Shown here: positions 58,770-64,000 of the stretch, piece by piece
Numbering within the stretch: the stretch's first letter is position 1
How the letters are laid out: the number at the start of each line of letters is the position of its first letter
NCBI RefSeq assembly: GCF_900108915.1
Contig: NZ_FNYH01000005.1
Span: 1-64,000 of the forward strand
Length of the DNA stretch: 64,000 nt
Reading direction: 5' to 3'
Source of the DNA: Allopseudospirillum japonicum
GTDB taxonomy: Bacteria > Pseudomonadota > Gammaproteobacteria > Pseudomonadales > Halomonadaceae
Made by a program: the position numbers and the translations under genes
The notes under the pieces: model-generated
The model's database searches: none
The model's input: the letters and a program-made list of their open reading frames with translations, nothing else
What the model was told of the DNA's origin: nothing

Positions 58770-59545
58770 AATTTAGGCTCTAGGTTAACAGAAGAAAGAG
58801 AAGCACATACTGGGCATTCAGGGTCAAGAGGGAGTAAACGGGTGTGCCATTGACCAGCAAGTGCGTCCCAGTGTTGCCAAAATCCTGGCGGTGTTGCTGG
58901 TGAAATCTGTGCGAGCTGTTTGATGGCTTCGAGTGCTTGTAAACTACCAATCACGCCAACGATAGGGGCAGCAATACCATTTTGGTGGCAGTTTTCCGCA
59001 TCATCGGCTTGTTGTTCATCATACAAGCAGGCATAGCAGGGGCTTGTCTTGTCTTGTGGATTAAAGTACATAATTTGCCCAACCCAACGAATAGCTGCGC
59101 CGCTAATCCAAGGCGTTTTTTGTGCATAACATAAACGGTTAAGTTGAAAGCGCGTAGCAAAATTGTCTGTACAATCAAGGACTAAATCAGCCGCTTGGAT
59201 TGCATGTGTGAGTTGTACATCGTCTAATGTGTGTGTATCTAAAGTAAATTGGGTCTCTGGATTGAGGGCGCTTAGTTGTTGATAAGCGGATTCTACCTTG
59301 GGTTGACCAAGGCGTGAGTACTGATGCGCAATTTGCCGCTGTAAGTTCGAAAGGTCGACCTCATCAGGGTCTACTAAGTGCAAGTGGCCGACACCGGCAG
59401 CTGTTAGGTAATAAGCCGCAGCACTCCCCAAGCCACCTACACCAAGCACAAGTACACGACTGGCTAATAAGGCTTGCTGGCCAGCAAAATCGATTTCAGG
59501 TAACACCAGATGACGACCATAACGCAGCAGTTGTTCGTCCTGCAT
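58766..59545 (-). CDS. moeB: MoeB/ThiF family adenylyltransferase
   Basis: 259 residues. E1-like enzyme that adenylates the C-terminal Gly of a MoaD/ThiS sulfur carrier. ATP-binding VLGVGGLGSAAAYYLTAAGVG, DPDEVDLSNLQRQ, LDCTDNFATRFQLN and GAAIRWVGQ, plus paired Cys (CYACL, CPVCASL) for zinc. It lies near prmC-prfA-hemA, the usual place of moeB in Gammaproteobacteria. I cannot separate MoeB from ThiF on sequence alone. Confidence 0.88.
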   Translation of the reverse strand: MQDEQLLRYGRHLVLPEIDFAGQQALLASRVLVLGVGGLGSAAAYYLTAAGVGHLHLVDPDEVDLSNLQRQIAHQYSRLGQPKVESAYQQLSALNPETQFTLDTHTLDDVQLTHAIQAADLVLDCTDNFATRFQLNRLCYAQKTPWISGAAIRWVGQIMYFNPQDKTSPCYACLYDEQQADDAENCHQNGIAAPIVGVIGSLQALEAIKQLAQISPATPPGFWQHWDALAGQWHTRLLPLDPECPVCASLSSVNLEPKL

Positions 59546-59568
59546 ACTTGGTATCCTAAGGATCAGGT

Positions 59569-60081
59569 TTATCTTAAGCGGTTATCCTCAAACTCATTAA
59601 TGTCTGGGATATACAAGGCGGTGTCTTCTTTCACCTCTTCCATCACCACATAGCTTTTTGATTCTTTGACACCTGGGAGTGTGAGAACCACATCACCGAG
59701 TAATTGGCGATAAGCACTCATTTCAGGAATACGGCATTTAAGAATATAATCAAATTGCCCAGAGACCAGGTGACATTCTTGAATTTGCGGTAATTTAGCA
59801 ACAGCGCGGCGGAATTCGTCAAAGACAGTGGGGGATTGTGTTTCTAGGCTAATTTCCACAAACACCAGTAAGTTGGCGCGTAAATATTTGGGATTTAAAA
59901 TCGCTTTGTATCCTTTAATCACGCCATTACGTTCAAGGCGTTTGACTCTTTCTAGGCAAGGTGTGGTCGATAAACCCACTTTGCTGGCTAAATCCACATA
60001 AGAGATACGGGCATTGTCTTGCAAAGCGTGTAGAATTTTTAGATCAATACGATCAAGCGCACGAGGTTTAGAGGTTTTCAT
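59569..60081 (-). CDS. lrp: Lrp/AsnC family regulator
   Basis: 170 residues. N-terminal HTH (DRIDLKILHALQDNARISYVDLASKVGLSTTPCLERVKRLERNGVIKGYKAILNP) followed by the RAM ligand domain. Length and sequence fit leucine-responsive Lrp, a global regulator, better than short AsnC paralogues. Sits between prmC and moeB; 150 bp separate it from prmC. Confidence 0.92.
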   Translation of the reverse strand: MKTSKPRALDRIDLKILHALQDNARISYVDLASKVGLSTTPCLERVKRLERNGVIKGYKAILNPKYLRANLLVFVEISLETQSPTVFDEFRRAVAKLPQIQECHLVSGQFDYILKCRIPEMSAYRQLLGDVVLTLPGVKESKSYVVMEEVKEDTALYIPDINEFEDNRLR

Positions 60082-60231
60082 CAGCAGAATCCATGTAAAG
60101 CGTTATTATTATTTTCCAGCATTTATCTTTATCAAAAAGATGAGCCAGCAGGCAAGTTTAACAAAGATTTACTGCCAATATACTAGATTTTTAGAGCTTT
60201 CAAAATATCTACAGCATTTTTTTAGTGTAAA

Positions 60232-61116
60232 TTACTGTTTTTGTGCGCCAGTGATACGTACATGCCCTGCAAGATCTTGCCAATGTTGAATGTTTTGCCA
60301 TAGCTTAGCTTGTGTAAATAAAGCAGCAACGGCTTGCGCTTGTTGATGGCCATGTTCAAGCAATAAATAGCCGCCGGTTGGTAAATGATCTGCGGCGGTG
60401 TTCACCAGATGTTGCAAATCAGCCAATCCGTGATTGGCAGCAATTAAGGCAGAAGCCGGCTCGTATTTCACGCCTAACCCATGTAGGTGCGGGTCTTGTG
60501 CATCAATATAAGGCGGGTTGCTGACGATGAGATCCCAAGGGGCTTGGCCATCTAATTGAGTAAACCAATCGGATTGTGTAAAGGTGACTGCAAGTTGCAA
60601 GCTTTGCGCATTATGGCGCGCTAAAGCAACCGCATCAGCTGCTTGATCCACTCCGTGAATCTGCCAATGGGGTCGTTCACTGGCTAAAGCTAAAGCAATG
60701 GCGCCTGTGCCTGTGCCTAAATCTAACACGCGGGCTTGTGACGGTAGTGGCAGGCTTAAAGCGGCTTCGACCAAGGTTTCTGTATCTGGACGAGGAATCA
60801 AGGTGGCTGGAGAAACCGATAAGCGTAAGCCCCAAAATTCCTGATAGCCAAGTAAATAAGCCAGAGGTTCCCCTTGTAGACGTCGTGCTAATAAAAGACG
60901 CAGGGGCTGTAATACCACTTGTGGTACGGGCTTTTCCGGCCAAGTGTACAGCCATACTGAGGGCTTGTTTAACAAGTGGGCTAACAGCAAGCTGGCATCT
61001 AAATGCGCGCTAGGGCTGATAGGGGCTAAAGCTTGGCTCGCCCAGGTTAAAGCCTGCTCGATGCAAGTCGGTGTTTGGGTGAAAATAGGTGCAGTGGAAG
61101 GTGTCACAGTTACCAC
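60232..61116 (-). CDS. prmC: Release factor glutamine methyltransferase
   Basis: 294 residues. Methylates the Gln of the GGQ motif in RF1/RF2. SAM site VLDLGTGTGAIALALASERP, and catalytic NPPY (IVSNPPYIDAQDPH). The start at GTG 61116 is the only candidate for the family N-terminus and has a weak RBS. Follows prfA, its substrate gene, separated by a hairpin. Confidence 0.94.
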   Translation of the reverse strand: MVTVTPSTAPIFTQTPTCIEQALTWASQALAPISPSAHLDASLLLAHLLNKPSVWLYTWPEKPVPQVVLQPLRLLLARRLQGEPLAYLLGYQEFWGLRLSVSPATLIPRPDTETLVEAALSLPLPSQARVLDLGTGTGAIALALASERPHWQIHGVDQAADAVALARHNAQSLQLAVTFTQSDWFTQLDGQAPWDLIVSNPPYIDAQDPHLHGLGVKYEPASALIAANHGLADLQHLVNTAADHLPTGGYLLLEHGHQQAQAVAALFTQAKLWQNIQHWQDLAGHVRITGAQKQ

Positions 61117-61135
61117 CGAAACGAGAAAATAACAA

Positions 61136-61158
61136 GGCCCAGCGGCAAAAACTGGGCC
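61136..61158 (-). terminator. Hairpin between prfA and prmC
   Basis: GGCCCAG / CTGGGCC with a 9-nt loop, followed on the minus strand by TTGTTATTTTC. Possible attenuator or weak terminator within the operon. Confidence 0.5.
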
Positions 61159-61167
61159 AAATAAGGG

Positions 61168-62256
61168 TTAGAGTTCCGCATTCATCTGGGCAAGTAAATC
61201 TGCCTGATGTTCTTGAATCAAAGGCATAATGACTGCGTTCAAATCCCCCTGCATCGTTTCATCAAGACGATACAAGGTGAGGTTGATTCTGTGATCTGTG
61301 ACTCGACCTTGCGGGTAATTATAGGTGCGGATACGTTCGGAACGATCACCACTACCGACCAAGGATTTACGTGTATCAGAACGTTCTTTTGCAGCGCTAT
61401 CATGGGCTTGCTGCTTTAAGCGTGCAGCTAATAAGCTCATGGCTTTTGCGCGGTTTTTGTGCTGTGAACGCTCGTCTTGGCATTCCACTACCACACCAGA
61501 AGGCAAGTGGGTAATACGAATCGCCGAATCTGTGGTGTTGACGTGCTGACCACCAGCACCTGAAGAGCGGAAAGTATCCACACGTAAATCAGCAGGATTA
61601 ATATTGATTTCGCCGACTTCATCCGCCTCTGGCATGATGGCGACAGTGCAAGCAGAAGTATGGATGCGCCCTTGGGACTCGGTGGCGGGTACCCTTTGCA
61701 CTCGGTGGGCACCGGATTCAAATTTTAGTTTCGAATATACGCCCTCGCCGATGATCCGCGAAATCACTTCTTTATAACCCCCGTGTTCCCCCAAACTTTG
61801 GCTGATAATTTCCACCCGCCAGCCTTGGGTTTCTGCGTAACGTGAGTACATACGGAAAAGATCACCCGCAAATATGGCGGCTTCGTCACCACCTGTGCCG
61901 GCACGAACTTCTAAATAGACATTGCGGCCATCGTTAGGATCTTGTGGTAACAGCAGCAGTTGTAATTCTTCTGCAAGGCTTTGGCTTTGCGCTTGGGCTT
62001 CTTGTAATTCATCATAGGCAAGCGCACGCATTTCAGGATCCGCATCCTGTTGCAGCAACTCGGCGGCTTCTATATCTTCTTGGACACTCAAGTAACGACG
62101 AAAAGCGTTAACTAAAGGCTCAAGCTCGGCATATTCCCGTGAATAAGCACGAAACTTATTTTGATCGGCAAGAATATCCGCATCGGATAACAGAGCGGAA
62201 ACTTCTTCAAAGCGCTCACTAAGTTGGCGTAAACGATTTAAAATCGAGGTTTTCAT
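61168..62256 (-). CDS. prfA: Peptide chain release factor 1
   Basis: 362 residues from ATG 62256; 30 in-frame codons upstream are rejected since homology begins [25 protein letters not shown]. Reads UAA/UAG. The GGQ motif [10 protein letters not shown] catalyses peptide release, and [14 protein letters not shown] holds the PxT codon-recognition tripeptide. Between hemA and prmC, as in most Gammaproteobacteria. Confidence 0.98.
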   Translation of the reverse strand: MKTSILNRLRQLSERFEEVSALLSDADILADQNKFRAYSREYAELEPLVNAFRRYLSVQEDIEAAELLQQDADPEMRALAYDELQEAQAQSQSLAEELQLLLLPQDPNDGRNVYLEVRAGTGGDEAAIFAGDLFRMYSRYAETQGWRVEIISQSLGEHGGYKEVISRIIGEGVYSKLKFESGAHRVQRVPATESQGRIHTSACTVAIMPEADEVGEININPADLRVDTFRSSGAGGQHVNTTDSAIRITHLPSGVVVECQDERSQHKNRAKAMSLLAARLKQQAHDSAAKERSDTRKSLVGSGDRSERIRTYNYPQGRVTDHRINLTLYRLDETMQGDLNAVIMPLIQEHQADLLAQMNAEL

Positions 62257-62296
62257 AAAAATTGATCTTCTAGGCAAAAAGGCATAAATGCTATGG

Positions 62297-63565
62297 CTAG
62301 GATGCAGGAGGGTCTTGCAGCCCAAGTAAAAAAGGCGCAGCGGCAAGAACTTCTTGCTGATTGTCGGCAGAGGCCTGACGTAGACGGACTGTCGGTGTAT
62401 GCAATAATTTATTGGTTAAAGAATGCGCGAGCTTGGGTAAGAGCGTATGAGGATCGGCTCCTTGTTGTAAGGCTGCCAGTGCTTGGGCGACTTCTTGTTG
62501 GCAAAGGTCTTGCGCTTGTTGACGATAGGCGCGGATCAAGTGGCCGACATCACGAATCCTATTTTGAGCTTCTAATTTGGCTAGGGCTTGCTCAATCAAA
62601 TTTTCTGCTTCTTGTGCCGCCTGCTGACGTGAACGCCGGTTTTCCTCAATGACACTTTGTAAATCATCGACACTGTATAAATAGACGTCATCAAGTTCGC
62701 CTACTTGTGGCTCAATATCACGAGGAACCGCAATATCCACCATAAAAATAGGACGATGACGCCTGACTTTAAGCGCCCGCTCGACCATGCCTTTCCCTAA
62801 GATAGGTAATTGGCTGGCAGTGGAAGTAATCACAATATCGGCTTTTTCTAACTGATGTGGCAAATCTGATAATAAAGTCGCTTGGGCACCGGTGAAATGC
62901 TCTGCTAGGGCTTGGGCGCGTTCAAATGTGCGGTTGGCAACCACCAGTTGATCTACCCCAGCCTGATGTAAATGGCGTGCGACCAGTTCAATGGTTTCTC
63001 CTGCACCGACTAAAAGCGCACGACTTTCGGAAAGATCACTAAAAATATGCTGAGCTAAATTAACCGCAGCATAAGCCACCGAAACAGGGTTTTCACCGAT
63101 AGCGGTTTGGGTGCGTACTTGTTTAGCAATCGCAAAAGCTTGCTGGAATAAATGCTGTAAGCCTGAACCTAGGGTTTGATAGCTGTGTGCTTGCGTATAA
63201 GCATCTTTAAGCTGGCCTAAAATTTGCGGCTCACCTAGCACCATAGAATCTAAACCACAGGCAACACGCATCAAATGCCTTGCTGCCTGTACATCTTGGA
63301 AGCGGTAGCAGCAAGGGACAAGCTCCTCAAGACCAAGCTGATGATAATCACATAACCATTCTAAAGCTGGCGTGCTACTGGCCTCGTTGGAATACAAATA
63401 TAACTCAGTACGGTTACAAGTGGATAAGATAGCCACCTCACGCAGCCAAGTTTGCTGCTTAAGGTGTTGAAAGGCTTTTGCAAGCTCCTCAGGAGTAAAA
63501 GCCACACGCTCGCGGATGTCAACGGGCGCTGTTTTGTGATTAATGCCTAGCGCGAGAAATGTCAT
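62297..63565 (-). CDS. hemA: Glutamyl-tRNA reductase
   Basis: 422 residues. First enzyme of C5 tetrapyrrole synthesis: Glu-tRNA to glutamate-1-semialdehyde. Catalytic Cys in [16 protein letters not shown] site [20 protein letters not shown], and [17 protein letters not shown] in the dimerisation helix. prfA begins 40 bp after its stop. Divergent from the lipoprotein gene at 63.9 kb. Confidence 0.97.
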   Translation of the reverse strand: MTFLALGINHKTAPVDIRERVAFTPEELAKAFQHLKQQTWLREVAILSTCNRTELYLYSNEASSTPALEWLCDYHQLGLEELVPCCYRFQDVQAARHLMRVACGLDSMVLGEPQILGQLKDAYTQAHSYQTLGSGLQHLFQQAFAIAKQVRTQTAIGENPVSVAYAAVNLAQHIFSDLSESRALLVGAGETIELVARHLHQAGVDQLVVANRTFERAQALAEHFTGAQATLLSDLPHQLEKADIVITSTASQLPILGKGMVERALKVRRHRPIFMVDIAVPRDIEPQVGELDDVYLYSVDDLQSVIEENRRSRQQAAQEAENLIEQALAKLEAQNRIRDVGHLIRAYRQQAQDLCQQEVAQALAALQQGADPHTLLPKLAHSLTNKLLHTPTVRLRQASADNQQEVLAAAPFLLGLQDPPAS

Positions 63566-63900
63566 ACAGGCTTACTTCGCTGGTACCTTGGGTGCGTGTC
63601 ACCTCGATAATCAAAGGAAAAACACGAGGATTTTAATCAGGGGTTCGATGGCAATGCCTGCACAGGTGTGGGCGCAGCCAGTGAGCTTTGCTTTTGGTAT
63701 ACGCTGGTTTGGTGCAATTTTCTACCCCCCACACTTTGCGTATTTAGGGTGCGCATCATAGCATAAAGCTTGAGTGAAAATGTATGCCTGCCAAGCAGCT
63801 TGGCGAGAAACGCCTGTACAAGCTTTGCATCAAGTTGGCTTGAAGGGCTATCATGCAAGCCTTACCTGATTAAACTGTTGGAATTTAACTGTTGAGAGCA
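63566..63900. other. hemA-lipoprotein divergent gap
   Basis: 335 bp. No coding signal and no trustworthy -35/-10 pair; it should contain the promoters of hemA and the divergent gene. Confidence 0.5.
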
Positions 63901-64000
63901 ATGAGCGCTATGAAGCCTAACTCGATTCGACTTGCCCTAACCTTGGTAAGTGCCTTAGGGGTCAGCGCCTGCACTAGTGGGCCTTGGAATAAAACAACGC
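63901..64000 (+). CDS. Lipoprotein, N-terminal part (runs off the window)
   Basis: 33 codons to the window end, beginning MSAMKPNSIRLALTLVSALGVSACTSGPWN; an ATG at 63910 is also possible. V-S-A-C is a lipobox, Cys24 the likely lipidation site. In many Gammaproteobacteria a TPR lipoprotein or LolB lies divergently from hemA, but too little is present to tell which. Partial at the 3' end. Confidence 0.75.
   Translation, partial: MSAMKPNSIRLALTLVSALGVSACTSGPWNKTT

Overview
The window looks like chromosome from a moderately AT-rich gammaproteobacterium. I base this on the rpsU-dnaG-rpoD operon, the hemA-prfA-prmC block, TsaD, Prc, a 6-oxopurine-type MTA/MTI phosphorylase and pseudomonad-type gene choices. 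An Oceanospirillales-like or related environmental lineage fits best, but the species cannot be named from sequence alone. No prophage, integrase or CRISPR array is visible.

Layout. 1-140: 3' end of an rRNA operon (5S) and its terminator. 0.2-7.5 kb: a phasin-like gene, a small membrane protein, topA, prc and an M18 aminopeptidase. 7.5-14 kb: two tRNA-Asn, one tRNA-Met, then rpoD, dnaG and rpsU on the minus strand, with tsaD divergent. 14-22 kb: a minus-strand operon of a YCF48-type beta-propeller, an MMPL/RND permease and two 7TM-DISM histidine-kinase-like proteins, plus a 3D-domain lipoprotein. 22-34 kb: phhB, a MATE pump, a FapA/DUF342 protein, an RND pump with its adaptor, a methylthioinosine phosphorylase, ung, cheB and a LysE-type exporter.

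34-48.4 kb: a complete phenol meta-cleavage operon, dmpKLMNOPQBCEFGH, followed by an outer-membrane protein gene and dmpI. It starts at a textbook sigma-54 promoter. A DmpR/XylR-type activator gene lies convergently at its far end. Phenol is hydroxylated to catechol, cleaved by catechol 2,3-dioxygenase and taken through the 4-oxalocrotonate branch to pyruvate and acetyl-CoA. dmpD, the semialdehyde hydrolase, is absent.

48.6-52.2 kb: nagZ, a purine phosphoribosyltransferase, apt and an NCS2 purine permease. 52.4-54.7 kb: a small accessory island with yefM-yoeB, an stbD antitoxin whose stbE toxin is cut off after 22 codons beside a truncated IS605-type tnpB, a 5'-truncated gene with a HEPN-like motif, and brnTA. 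55-64 kb: housekeeping minus-strand genes (ribE, a DsbA/HCCA-isomerase-like protein, a chemoreceptor, tlyA, moeB, lrp, prmC, prfA, hemA) and the start of a plus-strand lipoprotein gene that runs off the window.

The most notable observation is in the adjacent kinase pair. The upstream protein has an intact ATP-binding domain but Ala where the phospho-accepting His should be. The downstream protein keeps the His (SHEIRSPL) but has lost every ATP-binding box. They may work only together, as a heteromeric trans-phosphorylating sensor. Their operon is preceded by a sigma-70-type promoter with a perfect 12-bp palindrome in its spacer.
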